Notes under the pieces: generated by a model
What the model was told of the DNA's origin: nothing
The model's database searches: none
Seen by the model: only the letters and a program-made list of their open reading frames with translations
Translations under genes and position numbers: made by a program
Origin: Rhizobium subbaraonis
Lineage (GTDB): Bacteria; Pseudomonadota; Alphaproteobacteria; Rhizobiales; Rhizobiaceae
Direction of reading: 5' to 3'
Length of the DNA: 64,000 bases
NCBI RefSeq assembly: GCF_900220975.1
Contig: NZ_OBQD01000005.1
Span: forward strand, 139,447 to 203,446
In this document: piece after piece, positions 36,673-47,313 of the stretch
Layout: each line of letters begins with the position of its first letter
Numbering within the stretch: the first letter of the stretch is position 1

Positions 36673-37629
36673 CTATTTTGCAAAGTAAGGTCTCAGGTTT
36701 TCGCGAATCCGATCAAGCACCGTTGCGCCCGACATGTCGGGTGTGAATGATTTGCCGGTGATGGTTTCGTAGGCCTGGATGTAGACCTTCGACGTCTGCT
36801 CGATGAGGTCGAGCGGGATTTCCGGGACCGGGTCCTTGTAGGGATCGCAGCGCTCGGTGACCCAGGCGCGGACAAAGTCCTTGTCGAAGCTCTGCGGGCG
36901 CGTGCCGGAAGCGAAGGCGTCTTCGTAGCTGTCGGCGATCCAGTAACGGCTGCTGTCGGGCGTGTGAATTTCGTCGGCCAGAACGATGCGGCCGTCCTTG
37001 TCGGTACCGAATTCATACTTGGTGTCGACGAGGATCAGGCCACGCTCGGCCGCGAGTTTCTGGCCGCGGGCGAACAGCGCCAGCGCATAGCGCGAGACGG
37101 TTTCCCATTGCTCGGCCGTCAAGAGACCCTGAGCGAGGATTTCCTCGCCGGAAAGCGGCTCGTCGTGGCCGCCGTCGAAGGCCTTGCTGGTCGGCGTGAT
37201 GATCGGCTGCGGCAGCTTTTCGTTGTCGCGCATGCCGTCCGGCAACGTGATGCCGTACATCTCGCGCTCGCCGTTCTTGTACTTCGTCAGGATCGAGGTG
37301 CTCGTGGTTCCGGCCAGATAGCCGCGTACGACGACCTCCACCGGCAGGATGTCGAGGCGCGTGCCGATGACGACGTTCGGATCGGGATAGGCCAGGACGT
37401 GGTTGGGGCAGATGTCGGCGGTCTCTTCGAACCAGTAACGCGCCGTCTGCGTCAGGACCTGCCCCTTGAAGGGGATCGAGGTCAGGATGATGTCGAAGGC
37501 GCTGAGGCGGTCGGTGGCGATGATGATGCGGCTACCATCGGCGAGATCATAGTTCTCCCGGACCTTACCATTGTAGCGTCCCGGCAGCTCGGGGATGAAG
37601 GCATCTGAAAGTACGCGCAGTTCGCTCAT
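36673..37629 (-). CDS. purC: Phosphoribosylaminoimidazole-succinocarboxamide synthase, long form
   Basis: This 318-residue SAICAR synthetase makes the succinocarboxamide intermediate of purine synthesis. Visible blocks are [39 protein letters not shown] and VDTKYEFG, followed by a C-terminal extension ([17 protein letters not shown]-like). It belongs to the long, yeast-like type rather than the 240-255 residue bacterial PurC. Rhizobia often carry both forms, so a second purC may lie elsewhere. ATG at 37629 is preferred over 37647. It stands alone. Confidence 0.92.
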   Translation of the reverse strand: MSELRVLSDAFIPELPGRYNGKVRENYDLADGSRIIIATDRLSAFDIILTSIPFKGQVLTQTARYWFEETADICPNHVLAYPDPNVVIGTRLDILPVEVVVRGYLAGTTSTSILTKYKNGEREMYGITLPDGMRDNEKLPQPIITPTSKAFDGGHDEPLSGEEILAQGLLTAEQWETVSRYALALFARGQKLAAERGLILVDTKYEFGTDKDGRIVLADEIHTPDSSRYWIADSYEDAFASGTRPQSFDKDFVRAWVTERCDPYKDPVPEIPLDLIEQTSKVYIQAYETITGKSFTPDMSGATVLDRIRENLRPYFAK

Positions 37630-37753
37630 GGCCAAGTCTCGCATCAAAGGAAAGTCGTAGGGCTAAAGCAGTCATGGCCGCCAAGGTCAAGGCGGTGAAC
37701 GCCGGGCGGGCGCAATAGGTATCCTATCCTGCCTGCAGCGCTTGCGGAAAACG

Positions 37754-37783
37754 AAAAAGGGGCGGACCTGCGGGCCGCCCCTT
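37754..37783 (-). terminator. Rho-independent terminator of the aap operon
   Basis: Nine-base arms AAGGGGCGG (37757-37765) and CCGCCCCTT (37775-37783) form a stem; on the minus strand a run of five T residues (37754-37758) follows, 21 bases after the aapP stop. Confidence 0.8.
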
Positions 37784-37804
37784 CCATGCTCGTGATGCGA
37801 AATG

Positions 37805-38581
<777 letters not shown>

Positions 38582-38597
38582 TGTTTTATCCCCTTGA

Positions 38598-39749
38598 TTA
38601 TCGTTTGTGGCCCGTGTCGAGCCGGCGTTCCACGAATGCTGAATAGCGCGACATGCCGAAGCAGAAAAGCCAGAAGACGAAGCCTGCGAAGATCAGGCCC
38701 GTCAGCGGCGTCACCGGCGTGATCCAGCCGGAATCCCCGAAGCTGGCCTTCACGATGCCGAGCAGGTCGTACATCGAGATGATCGTCACCAGCGAGGTGT
38801 CCTTGAACATGCCGATGAAGGTATTGACGATGCCGGGAATGACGAGCTTGATCGCCTGCGGCAGCACGATGAACGCCATCTTGTGGAAGTAGTTGAGGCC
38901 GAGCGCGTCGGCTGCCTCGTACTGGCCTTTCGGGATCGCCTGGAGCCCGCCGCGGATGACTTCGGCCATATAGGCCGACGCAAAGATCGAGACGCCGATC
39001 AGCGCACGCAGGAACTTGTCGATGTTGTTGCCCGGCTCCAGGAAAAGCGGCAGAAGGACGCTCGCCATGAACAGGACGGTGATGAGCGGCACGCCGCGGA
39101 TGAGCTCGATGAAGACGATGCAGGCCGTCTTCAGGATCGGCATCTGCGAGCGGCGCCCGAGCGCGAGAAGTATCCCCGCCGGCAGCGAGATGACGATGCC
39201 GACGAAGGAGAGGATGAGCGTCACCATCAGCCCGCCCCAGAGCGATGTCTCGACGTGACGCAGCCCGAAGCGGCCGCCCAGCAGCAGGAAATAGGCGAAG
39301 ACTGGCAATCCGATGAGCAGGAGCAGGGCGTTCAAGCCCTTGCGCGGCACCTTCGGGATCAGGAAGGGCACGAGCAGGGCGACGAAAACGGCTGCCACCA
39401 GCAGCGGCCGCCAGAGCTGGTCGCGCGGATAGGAGCCGAACATGAACTGCACGAAACGGTCGCCGACATAGGCCCAGCACGCACCGCTCCAGCCGGTCGG
39501 CAAGGCGCCGCCTTGATCGACCGTCAGGCACGCGGTCCGGTCCGTGCCCGTCCAGACGGCGGACAGGAACAGCCAGTCGATCGCCGGCGGCAGATAGTAG
39601 AGGATTGCCAGGATCGCGACGATCGTCAGAACACTGTCGCTCCAGGAGGCAAACAGGTTGCGACGGATCCAGCCGTACGCGGATGCATCCGAGATCGGCG
39701 GGCTTTCGGCCGGTATGAAGCGCTCACGGACGTAGGAAATATCGGACAT
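38598..39749 (-). CDS. aapM: General L-amino acid ABC transporter permease AapM
   Basis: This 383-residue permease has about eight hydrophobic spans, longer than ordinary HisM-type subunits as is typical of Aap and Bzt systems because of an N-terminal extension with an extra periplasmic loop ([13 protein letters not shown]). The EAA loop is [24 protein letters not shown]. Its start lies one base after the aapQ stop. Confidence 0.95.
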   Translation of the reverse strand: MSDISYVRERFIPAESPPISDASAYGWIRRNLFASWSDSVLTIVAILAILYYLPPAIDWLFLSAVWTGTDRTACLTVDQGGALPTGWSGACWAYVGDRFVQFMFGSYPRDQLWRPLLVAAVFVALLVPFLIPKVPRKGLNALLLLIGLPVFAYFLLLGGRFGLRHVETSLWGGLMVTLILSFVGIVISLPAGILLALGRRSQMPILKTACIVFIELIRGVPLITVLFMASVLLPLFLEPGNNIDKFLRALIGVSIFASAYMAEVIRGGLQAIPKGQYEAADALGLNYFHKMAFIVLPQAIKLVIPGIVNTFIGMFKDTSLVTIISMYDLLGIVKASFGDSGWITPVTPLTGLIFAGFVFWLFCFGMSRYSAFVERRLDTGHKR

Positions 39750-39750
39750 C

Positions 39751-40959
39751 TCAGCGCTCCACCAGTGCCATCTTGGCGTTGAACCAGTTCATGAACAGCG
39801 ACGTCACGAGGCTGATCGAGACATAGACGAGCATCCAGATCGCGATGATCTCGATCGCCTTGCCGGCCTGATTGAGGATGGTTCCCCCGACGGCTACCAG
39901 ATCGGCGTAGCCCACGGCCACGGCCAGCGATGAGTTCTTGATGAGGTTGAGATATTGCGAGGTGAGCGGCGGAATGATGATGCGCAACGCCTGCGGCAGC
40001 ACGACCAGCCGCGTCGTCTGGCCCGGTCGCAGCCCGAGCGCATAGGAAGCTTCGGTCTGGCCCTTCGCCACGCCGCGAATGCCGGCGCGGACGATCTCGG
40101 CAATGAACGACGCGGTATACAGCGAAAGCGCCAGGAAGAGGGCGAGAAACTCCGGCCCAATCGACATGCCGCCGCGCATGTTGAACGATCCGGGGATCGC
40201 ATAGTCGAACGAAAGCGGCATGCCGGCAAATAGAAATACGACAAGCGGCATGAGCACGATCAGTCCCAGGCTGACCATCAGCACTGGCGGACGCTTGCCG
40301 GTGGCACGCTGGCGGGCATTCGCCCAGATCGCGAACGCGATCGCCGCGACGATGCCGATGGCGAACGCTGCCAGCACATAGCCGAAGCCTTCGCCGAAGA
40401 CGGGTGCCGGCATGTAGATGCCGCGGTTCGAGATGAAGAACACCGCATCCGGATTTTCCTCCAGATGCTGGAAGATGGTGCGGATCGACGGCAGCAGCGC
40501 GAGCACGCCGAGATACCAGAAGAAGATGACCAGCAGCGGCGGGATGTTGCGGAAGATCTCGACATAGACCGTGCAGAGCCGCGCTATCAGCCAGTTTTGC
40601 GAAAGCCGGCCGATGCCGACGAGCAGGCCGACAATCGTGGCGGTAACGATGCCTGCGGCCGAGACGACAAGCGTATTGATCAAGCCGACCTGCAGCGCCC
40701 GGAAATAGGTCGAATCGCTGGAATAGGCGATCAGGCTCTGGGCGACGTCGAAGCCGGCACGGCTGTTGAGAAAGCCGAAGCCGGCCGTCATGTTGGCGCG
40801 CGCAAGGTTCTGCGAGGCGTTGTGCCAGGCATACCAGATGACCCAGGCGATCACGACGATCGTGACGATCTGGTAGACATAGCTGCGCAGAGCTGGATTG
40901 TAGAGAAGCGATACTTTCGGTGGGTCGCCGGACCCGGTACGGGCGTCCGCAATTGCCAT
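39751..40959 (-). CDS. aapQ: General L-amino acid ABC transporter permease AapQ
   Basis: This 402-residue permease is the partner of AapM. It has multiple spans, the conserved [18 protein letters not shown] segment and the EAA loop [24 protein letters not shown]. It is separated from aapJ by about 100 bases that contain a strong hairpin, and it is immediately followed by aapM. Confidence 0.95.
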   Translation of the reverse strand: MAIADARTGSGDPPKVSLLYNPALRSYVYQIVTIVVIAWVIWYAWHNASQNLARANMTAGFGFLNSRAGFDVAQSLIAYSSDSTYFRALQVGLINTLVVSAAGIVTATIVGLLVGIGRLSQNWLIARLCTVYVEIFRNIPPLLVIFFWYLGVLALLPSIRTIFQHLEENPDAVFFISNRGIYMPAPVFGEGFGYVLAAFAIGIVAAIAFAIWANARQRATGKRPPVLMVSLGLIVLMPLVVFLFAGMPLSFDYAIPGSFNMRGGMSIGPEFLALFLALSLYTASFIAEIVRAGIRGVAKGQTEASYALGLRPGQTTRLVVLPQALRIIIPPLTSQYLNLIKNSSLAVAVGYADLVAVGGTILNQAGKAIEIIAIWMLVYVSISLVTSLFMNWFNAKMALVER

Positions 40960-41011
40960 TCAGAACCCCTGTCATTGTTTTCGCCCTGTTTTCCGGGCGT
41001 TTGTCCTTACA

Positions 41012-41035
41012 GGGAGGGTGGTGAACCACCCTCCC
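41012..41035 (-). promoter_or_regulatory. Intercistronic stem-loop between aapJ and aapQ
   Basis: A perfect 10-base stem (GGGAGGGTGG/CCACCCTCCC) with a TGAA or TTCA tetraloop lies 26 bases after the aapJ stop. No T run follows on the minus strand. A weaker hairpin (CGCCC/GGGCG) lies at 40982-40999. This is the usual place for a hairpin that protects the binding-protein mRNA. Confidence 0.7.
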
Positions 41036-41060
41036 GATTTTCGAGCGCGTGCGCTACCGC

Positions 41061-42089
41061 TTAGCGGATCGGCGGTGCGTACTGCAGGCCACCCTTGGTC
41101 CAGAGCGCGTTCAGGCCACGGTCGATCTTGAGCGGAGAACCCTGGCCGACGTTACGCTCGAACGAATCGCCGTAGTTGCCGACTGCCTTGACGATCTGGA
41201 CAGCCCAGTCCTTCGGCAGGCCGAGGTCGGCGCCGAGCGTGGAATCAGCTTCTTCGCCCAGGAAGCGCTTGATGTCCGGGTTGGCGGACTTCTTCATTTC
41301 CTCGACATTTTCCTGGTTGATACCGAATTCCTCGGCGGCCACCATCGCGTAGTGCGACCAGCTCACGACGTCGAGCCACTTGGAATCGTTCTGGCGGACG
41401 GCCGGACCGAGCGGTTCCTTGGAGATGATTTCCGGCAGGACCATGTGATCGTCCGGATTGGCCATCTTCAGGCGGATCGAGTAGAGGCCGGAAGCGTCGG
41501 TCGTGTAGGCGTCGCAGCGGCCGGCGTTGTAGGCGGCATCCGCTTCGTCCTGGGCTTCGAAGACCACCGGCTTGAAGTCCATGTTGTTGGCGCGGAAATA
41601 GTCGGCGAGGTTCAATTCGGTCGTGGTGCCGGACTGCACGCAGATGGACGCGCCGCTGAGTTCGAGCGCCGATTTAACGCCGAGTTCCTTCTTCACCATG
41701 AAGCCCTGACCGTCATAGTAGTTAACAGCGCGGAAATCGAAACCGAGCTGCGAATCGCGGCTGGTGCTCCAGGTGGTGTTGCGGGCCAGCATGTCGATTT
41801 CGCCGGACTGCAGGGCCGGGAAGCGATCCTTTGCCGAAAGCGGCGTGTACTTGACCTTGGTCGCGTCACCGAAGATCGCTGCGGCGACGGCCTTGCAGAG
41901 ATCCACGTCCAGCCCCGACCAGTTGCCGGCCGAATCCTGCGCGCCGAAACCGGCGAGGTTCGAACCATTCACGCCACACTGTACGAACCCCTTGGCCTTG
42001 ACGTCCGAAAGCGTATCGGCCTGTGCGGCCTGTGCGCCAATCCCCATGACGGCTGCACCGATGACGGCTGCCACAATCTTCTTTGCCAT
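41061..42089 (-). CDS. aapJ: General L-amino acid ABC transporter substrate-binding protein
   Basis: This 342-residue periplasmic binding protein has a signal peptide (MAKKIVAAVIGAAVMGIGAQ, cleavage AQA-ADT) and the family-3 solute-binding fold: DVKAKGFVQCGVNGSNLAGF, GLDVDLCKAVAAAIFGD, VKYTPLSAKDRFPALQSGEIDMLARNTTW, and CDAYTTDASGLYSIR. It delivers a broad range of L-amino acids to AapQMP. The start has AAAAAGG ahead of it. It is the first gene of the operon. Confidence 0.95.
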   Translation of the reverse strand: MAKKIVAAVIGAAVMGIGAQAAQADTLSDVKAKGFVQCGVNGSNLAGFGAQDSAGNWSGLDVDLCKAVAAAIFGDATKVKYTPLSAKDRFPALQSGEIDMLARNTTWSTSRDSQLGFDFRAVNYYDGQGFMVKKELGVKSALELSGASICVQSGTTTELNLADYFRANNMDFKPVVFEAQDEADAAYNAGRCDAYTTDASGLYSIRLKMANPDDHMVLPEIISKEPLGPAVRQNDSKWLDVVSWSHYAMVAAEEFGINQENVEEMKKSANPDIKRFLGEEADSTLGADLGLPKDWAVQIVKAVGNYGDSFERNVGQGSPLKIDRGLNALWTKGGLQYAPPIR

Positions 42090-42457
42090 GTTTTACAACC
42101 TTTTTTCTACGTTCTTGTTTGTGCCGCGTCGCGCTGGCTTTGTGCGGGAGCAACGCGCACTCGCAAACCTCCCGGTGCGAGTTGGCCTATCTCATGCGCA
42201 AATCGACGCACGGTCAAGAGAGGCAGCCCTTTTTCCAAGCACAGCCGTCCATTACGCGCGAGTTGGGCAATTATTGAGCAAAATCATAGGGAAAATTATC
42301 GTTCTCGCCTAAAAATCAAACGGAATGGCCGGCACCGGAAGGGGCTACATGTAACTTCCGCGTGATGGGTTGTTCAGGATTTTTGGCTTGACCGGACAAT
42401 TCAAGGCGCAGAAAAGTCGCGAATTTAGCAAAAGCACAATTTTCGGAAGCGCGCCAA
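42090..42457. other. Divergent promoter region between aapJ and metC
   Basis: This 368-base interval has no supported gene. It holds an A/T-rich part at 42270-42325 and a 6-base inverted repeat CGGAAG/CTTCCG at 42335-42359. I looked for a SAM-II riboswitch ahead of metC and did not find its conserved core. Confidence 0.5.
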
Positions 42458-43648
42458 ATGAAAGACAAAGCAGAAGTGTTCGCCGCGGCAGGGCCAAATA
42501 CCCGTCTCGCGCATGCCGGCAACGACCCCGCGGACTTCTTCGGCTTCGTCAATCCGCCCGTCGTCCACGCATCGACCGTGCTTTTCCCCGATGCGGCCAC
42601 GATGGAGAAGCGCGCGCAGAAATACAGCTACGGTACTCGCGGAACGCCGACGACGGATGCGCTTTGCGCGGCGATCGACGAACTCGAAGGGTCTGCGGGC
42701 ACCATTCTCGTTCCCTCCGGCCTGGCGGCCGTCACCGTGCCCTTCCTGGCGTTTCTGTCGGCCGGGGATCACGCGCTCGTCGTCGATTCGGTCTATAGCC
42801 CCACCCGTCATTTCTGCGACACGATGCTCACGAGGCTTGGTGTCAGCGTCGAATATTACAATCCTGCTATCGGCGCGGGTATTTCCGCGCTGATGAAGCC
42901 AAACACGAAACTCGTGCATCTCGAGGCGCCGGGCTCCAACACGTTCGAAATGCAGGACGTGCGTGCCATCGCCGACGCCGCCCACAGGGGCGGCGCAGTC
43001 GTAACGCTCGACAACACCTGGGCGACGCCGCTCTATTTCAGGCCGCTGGACCATGGCGTCGATATTTCGATCCATGCCGCAACCAAGTACCCCTCGGGAC
43101 ATTCGGACATCCTGATGGGCACCGTCTCCGCCAATGCCCAGCATTGGCAGCAACTGTGGGACGGAAATTTCGCGCTCGGCATCTGCGGATCGCCGGACGA
43201 TTCCTACCAGATCCTGCGCGGCCTGCGCACGATGGGGCTGCGACTGGAGCGCCACCAGGAAAGTGCGCTGCGGCTGGCGGAATGGCTGGAGGGCCTTGAC
43301 GACGTCGCCCGCGTCCTGCATCCGGCCTTGCCGAGCTTTCCCGGCCACGAACTGTGGAAGCGGGATTTCAAGGGCGCCAGCGGCATCTTTTCGGTCGTGC
43401 TTCAGGGCGGGAGCCCGGAGCGTTTCAAGGCAAAGGCGCATGCCTTCCTCGACGCGTTGCGCATCTTCGGCCTCGGCTATTCCTGGGGCGGCTATGAGAG
43501 CCTTGCCGTTCACGTCAACCTGAGCGACCGCAAGATCTGCACCGCACCTAAGGAAGGTCCGGTCTTGCGGCTGCAAATCGGCCTTGAGGACGTTGCCGAC
43601 ATCCGCGCCGATATCGAGCGGGGGCTCGCGGCCGCAAGGGCCATCTAG
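42458..43648 (+). CDS. metC: Cystathionine beta-lyase
   Basis: This 396-residue PLP enzyme of the Cys/Met metabolism family has YSYGTRGTPTT, VPSGLAAVT, the LEAPGSNTFE block, TLDNTWATP and the PLP lysine at Lys210 (HAATKYPSGHSD). The full pattern fits alphaproteobacterial MetC, which cleaves cystathionine to homocysteine, pyruvate and ammonia. A GGAAG ribosome-binding site precedes the ATG. It diverges from aapJ. Confidence 0.92.
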   Translation: MKDKAEVFAAAGPNTRLAHAGNDPADFFGFVNPPVVHASTVLFPDAATMEKRAQKYSYGTRGTPTTDALCAAIDELEGSAGTILVPSGLAAVTVPFLAFLSAGDHALVVDSVYSPTRHFCDTMLTRLGVSVEYYNPAIGAGISALMKPNTKLVHLEAPGSNTFEMQDVRAIADAAHRGGAVVTLDNTWATPLYFRPLDHGVDISIHAATKYPSGHSDILMGTVSANAQHWQQLWDGNFALGICGSPDDSYQILRGLRTMGLRLERHQESALRLAEWLEGLDDVARVLHPALPSFPGHELWKRDFKGASGIFSVVLQGGSPERFKAKAHAFLDALRIFGLGYSWGGYESLAVHVNLSDRKICTAPKEGPVLRLQIGLEDVADIRADIERGLAAARAI

Positions 43649-43675
43649 GGCAGAGAGGTCGCGCCCGCGAAAGCC

Positions 43676-44842
43676 TCAGATCTTCGGACGATAACCGTAG
43701 AGCCAGTCGAAATCGGCGGCGAGGCTTTCCGGGCTGCGCAGTGCCAACACGGCATTGCGTGCCAGCGCGACCGGGCCGCGGGCATGATAGGCGAAGCGGT
43801 TGAAATCGGCGCGGGAGCGGACCCGGCGGATGCGCTTCCGGCGGCGCGTCTCGAAACCGGAAATCGCCGTTGCGAGCGGGGAGGCGTTCGCGATTGCTTC
43901 TGCGAGTTCGGCCGCGTCCTCGATCGCCATTGCCGCTCCCTGGGCCGCAAACGGCGTCGTCGCATGCGCCGCGTCTCCGGTCAGCAGCAAGGCCTCGTCG
44001 TCGAACCAGCGCCCGTCGCCGCATTGGTAGAGCGGCCATGCCTGAGGTGCGGCTGCCTGCTGCAGCATTTTCACGATGTCGCCGTTCCAGCTCGCGAACT
44101 TGTCCGTGCGCAAGGTCATGCCGGCGTCGCCGGACGGGTGCGACCAGCCATGGGCGCCCGACACGCTCTTGTGGATCGCGACGATGTTGAAGGCCTCCGC
44201 CTCGTGGAGGGGATAGGCGACGAGGTGCGCGTGCGGACCGACCCAGGCGGTGACACGCCGCGGGTGCAGGAGCTCCGGTGCGCCTTCGAACGGCACCATG
44301 AAGCGCCATGCGACGTGCCCGCTGAACCGCGCCGTGGCGGCACCGGGAACACTGGCGCGCATCTTCGACCAGACCCCGTCCGCGGCGATCGTGAGGTCCG
44401 GGCGGGTGCCGATCACCGCGCCGATCGCCTCGCGATCGTAGCGCTCGACGGGCATGCCGAGTTGAAGATGGGCGAGGGGGCATTCGGCCACGGCATCGAG
44501 CAGCGCGCGCTGCAATGTTGCACGGTGAAGGATGCCATAGGGCTGATGCCAGCGATGTCGGGCATCGCGGCCGGCGGGAACCTCTGCGAGCGTCCGGAGA
44601 TTTCGCCCCGAAGCCAGTACGATTCGCTCGGGCTCGATCCACTGCCGTTCAAGCGCCGGCAGCACGCCAAGCGCTGACAGCACGAAAGAAGCGTTCGGCG
44701 AAACCTGCAGGCCCGCGCCCACCTCTTCCAAGCTGTCTGCCTGCTCGAGGATGTGGCTGGAAATGCCCTTGCGGGCAAGGCAAAGCGCCGCCGTCAGACC
44801 GGCGATGCCGGCCCCGACGATCGCAACTGTCCGGCCGCTCAT
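43676..44842 (-). CDS. FAD-dependent aromatic monooxygenase-like protein
   Basis: This 388-residue group A flavoprotein monooxygenase has the N-terminal GxGxxG (VAIVGAGIAGLTAALCLARKG), Arg in LHRATLQRALLDA, the DG motif (LTIAADGVWSKMR) and the second FAD motif LLTGDAAHATTPFAAQGAAMAIEDA. Homologs include salicylate 1-monooxygenase and UbiH-like enzymes; the substrate cannot be told from sequence. It is followed upstream (27 bases) by the small zinc protein on the same strand, and converges with metC. Confidence 0.87.
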   Translation of the reverse strand: MSGRTVAIVGAGIAGLTAALCLARKGISSHILEQADSLEEVGAGLQVSPNASFVLSALGVLPALERQWIEPERIVLASGRNLRTLAEVPAGRDARHRWHQPYGILHRATLQRALLDAVAECPLAHLQLGMPVERYDREAIGAVIGTRPDLTIAADGVWSKMRASVPGAATARFSGHVAWRFMVPFEGAPELLHPRRVTAWVGPHAHLVAYPLHEAEAFNIVAIHKSVSGAHGWSHPSGDAGMTLRTDKFASWNGDIVKMLQQAAAPQAWPLYQCGDGRWFDDEALLLTGDAAHATTPFAAQGAAMAIEDAAELAEAIANASPLATAISGFETRRRKRIRRVRSRADFNRFAYHARGPVALARNAVLALRSPESLAADFDWLYGYRPKI

Positions 44843-44869
44843 CGACGGAGCACGTCGGAAGGCATGAGG

Positions 44870-45115
44870 TCAGGCGGCCTGGTTTGCGAAGGTGCAGCCG
44901 ACCGGGTTGGTCTGCGTCGCCTTGAGCGACGGGTTGTAGCGGTAGAGCGTCGAGCAGTAGCCGCAGACCTTCTCGTTGTCGTCGCCCATGTCGATGAAGA
45001 TGTGGGGATGGTCGAAGGGCACCGAGGCGCCGACGCACATGAATTCCTTCACGCCGATCTCGATCACTGCGTGTCCGCCGTCGTTCTGGAAGTGAGGAAT
45101 GCTGTGGCCAGCCAT
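44870..45115 (-). CDS. NDUFS6-like zinc-finger protein
   Basis: This 81-residue protein has the zinc ligand arrangement Cys27, His36, Cys51, Cys54 (FMCVGAS...FDHPHIFIDMG...CGYC), which is the pattern of the mitochondrial complex I subunit NDUFS6 and its alphaproteobacterial homologs. It may be an accessory subunit or assembly factor of NADH dehydrogenase. ATG at 45115, with GGAG just ahead, starts right at the domain; the longer frame upstream is the antisense of the hydrolase gene. It lies just upstream of the monooxygenase gene, possibly in the same transcript. Confidence 0.82.
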   Translation of the reverse strand: MAGHSIPHFQNDGGHAVIEIGVKEFMCVGASVPFDHPHIFIDMGDDNEKVCGYCSTLYRYNPSLKATQTNPVGCTFANQAA

Positions 45116-45286
45116 GGGATGCTCCGATGTGGGTATGTCGTATATCGCGGCGGACCATATAGCCGTTGAATAAAAATGTGTAGCGGCAAACATCAAGTCT
45201 CTCGCGAGAAAAAGCAGTCGCGGGCGTTCCATCGCGCGGCAAAGCGTCCTAAGAGCGGTCAGACAGTCGCCTGACAGAGGTACCTC

Positions 45287-46075
45287 ATGAATCTCGATCC
45301 TCCGACCTTTTCCCGCTTCCGCCACGAAGGGCTCGAACTCGCCTTTTTCGACGAGGGGGATCCGTCCGGCGCTCCGGTGCTGTTGATCCACGGCTTTGCC
45401 TCGAGCGCCAGCGTCAACTGGGTTTATCCCGGGTGGGTAAAGACGCTCGGGGAGGCCGGATACCGGGTGATTGGCATCGACAATCGCGGCCATGGCGCCA
45501 GCGACAAGCCGCACGATCCCGCCCTCTATCATCCGCCGTCGATGGCAGGCGACGCTGCGGCCCTGCTCGATCATCTCGGCATCCCCGAAGCGCATGTCAT
45601 GGGGTATTCCATGGGTGCCCGCATCACTGCCTTCATGGCCCTCGGACACCCCCACCGGGTCCGTTCCGTGGTCTTCGGCGGGCTGGGGATCGGCATGGTC
45701 GACGGCGTCGGCGACTGGGATCCGATCGCCGGCGCGCTTCTCGCTGAAACGCTTGACGACGTCGATCACGAACGCGGCCGCATGTTCCGTTCGTTCGCAG
45801 AGCAGACGAAATCGGATCGTATCGCGCTCGCCGCCTGCATCACGACCTCGCGCGATCTTCTGACGCCGGCAGACATGGCACGCATCGACGTGCCGGCATT
45901 GGTGGCCGTCGGCACGAAGGACGACATTGCAGGCTCCGCGCACGCGCTCGCCGAACTGATGCCGAACGCCCGGGCGCTGGACATCCCCGGACGCGATCAC
46001 ATGCTGGCGGTGGGCGACAGGGTGTTCAAGAAGGCGGTGCTGGAGTTCTATGCCGCGGTCGACGGGCGCCAATAG
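45287..46075 (+). CDS. Alpha/beta-fold hydrolase
   Basis: This 262-residue protein shows the full hydrolase triad pattern: HGFASSA oxyanion loop at about 35, nucleophile Ser108 in GYSMGA, a probable acid in VGTKDDIAG (about 211) and His238 in GRDHMLAVG. No lid or signal peptide is visible, so it is cytoplasmic. Substrate unknown. It diverges from the NDUFS6-like gene and precedes cysE by 77 bases. Confidence 0.88.
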   Translation: MNLDPPTFSRFRHEGLELAFFDEGDPSGAPVLLIHGFASSASVNWVYPGWVKTLGEAGYRVIGIDNRGHGASDKPHDPALYHPPSMAGDAAALLDHLGIPEAHVMGYSMGARITAFMALGHPHRVRSVVFGGLGIGMVDGVGDWDPIAGALLAETLDDVDHERGRMFRSFAEQTKSDRIALAACITTSRDLLTPADMARIDVPALVAVGTKDDIAGSAHALAELMPNARALDIPGRDHMLAVGDRVFKKAVLEFYAAVDGRQ

Positions 46076-46152
46076 GTGGTGCATGTGTGAGGCATTTCGC
46101 TTGGCAGCCGTTTGCTCTATAACTGGAGCCGTATGCGAGAAGGAGTAGGGCG

Positions 46153-46986
46153 ATGGTCGCCAGCAACGAGAAGCGAGCCGACGAAAAGCTCAAGGTGATG
46201 GATCCGATCTGGGATAGCCTTCAGCAGGAAGCGCGCATCGCAGCTCAGGAGGATCCGCTGCTTGCAGCATTCCTCTATTCGACCGTGATCAACCAGCCTT
46301 CGCTGGAAGCGAGCGTCATTCACCGGATCTGCGAGCGTCTCGACCATCCGGACCTGCAGGCGAACCTGCTGCGCCAGACCTACGAGGAGATGCAGGCGGC
46401 CTGGCCGGAGTGGGGCTCGATCCTGCGCGTCGACATTCAGGCCGTCTACGACCGCGATCCGGCGTGCACGCGCTTCATCGAGCCGGTGCTCTATTTCAAG
46501 GGCTTCCACGCGATCCAGACCCACCGGCTGGCGCATTGGCTTCACATTAACGGCCGGCGTGACTTTGCGCTCTATCTGCAGAGCCGTTCCTCGAGCGTCT
46601 TCCAGACGGATATCAATCCGGCCGCGCGCATCGGCAAGGGGATCTTCCTCGACCACGCGACCGGCCTCGTCGTCGGCGAGACGGCGGTGATCGGCGACAA
46701 TGTCTCGATCCTGCATAACGTCACGCTCGGGGGAACCGGCAAGGAAGGCGGCGATCGCCATCCCAAGATCGACAACGGCGTTCTGATCGGCGCGGGTGCC
46801 AAGATACTCGGCAATATCCATATCGGCCATTGCTCGCGCATTGCCGCCGGCTCGGTGGTGCTGAAGGACATGCCGCCGAAATCGACCGTCGCTGGCGTCC
46901 CGGCCAAGGTGGTGGGCGAGGCCGGCTGTTCCGAACCGTCGCGGGCCATGGACCAGATCCTGCACGGCGCAGGCTTCGACATCTGA
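46153..46986 (+). CDS. cysE: Serine O-acetyltransferase
   Basis: This 277-residue enzyme makes O-acetylserine for cysteine synthesis. An N-terminal helical domain (DPIWDSLQQEARIAAQEDPLLAAFLYSTV) is followed by the left-handed beta-helix of hexapeptide repeats (ARIGKGIFLDHATGLVVGETAVIGDNVSI, VLIGAGAKILGNIHIGH) with catalytic His in FLDHATG and HNVTLGGTG. The long C-terminal tail ending in Ile is the usual docking site for CysK. The DUF3126 gene is 95 bases downstream. Confidence 0.96.
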   Translation: MVASNEKRADEKLKVMDPIWDSLQQEARIAAQEDPLLAAFLYSTVINQPSLEASVIHRICERLDHPDLQANLLRQTYEEMQAAWPEWGSILRVDIQAVYDRDPACTRFIEPVLYFKGFHAIQTHRLAHWLHINGRRDFALYLQSRSSSVFQTDINPAARIGKGIFLDHATGLVVGETAVIGDNVSILHNVTLGGTGKEGGDRHPKIDNGVLIGAGAKILGNIHIGHCSRIAAGSVVLKDMPPKSTVAGVPAKVVGEAGCSEPSRAMDQILHGAGFDI

Positions 46987-47081
46987 ACGCAAATCTGCTG
47001 GAAACTGGCCTCATTGAGGGTTTACAGCACCCCGCTCAGGTGCGAGAAGCGGCGCGAACGAACCGATACGGAGACGCAATC

Positions 47082-47285
47082 GTGAAGCCCGAAGAGATCA
47101 GGAAGCTTGAGGCCTACTTCAAGCGGAACTTCAACAAGGATATGGTCATCAAGGCGCGTCCGAAGAAGGACGAGTCTGCGGAAGTCTATCTCGCGGACGA
47201 GTTTCTGGGCGTCGTGTTCCGCGACGAAGAGGATGGCGAACTCTCCTACAACTTCTCGATGGCGATCCTCGACATCGACCTCTAA
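47082..47285 (+). CDS. DUF3126 family protein
   Basis: This small 67-residue protein begins at GTG 47082, with GGAG nine bases ahead. The whole of it (KPEEIRKLEAYFKRNF, KARPKKDESAEVYLADEFLG, DEEDGELSYNFSMAILDIDL) fits DUF3126, a family limited to alphaproteobacteria. Function unknown. It probably shares the cysE transcript, which ends at the terminator that follows. Confidence 0.85.
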   Translation: MKPEEIRKLEAYFKRNFNKDMVIKARPKKDESAEVYLADEFLGVVFRDEEDGELSYNFSMAILDIDL

Positions 47286-47313
47286 AAGTCTCCTTCTCGA
47301 AGGAATTCTCGTG

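Noticed and set aside
42300-42457. Possible SAM-II riboswitch ahead of metC
   Set aside because: The conserved pseudoknot core and its order of segments are not found in the leader.
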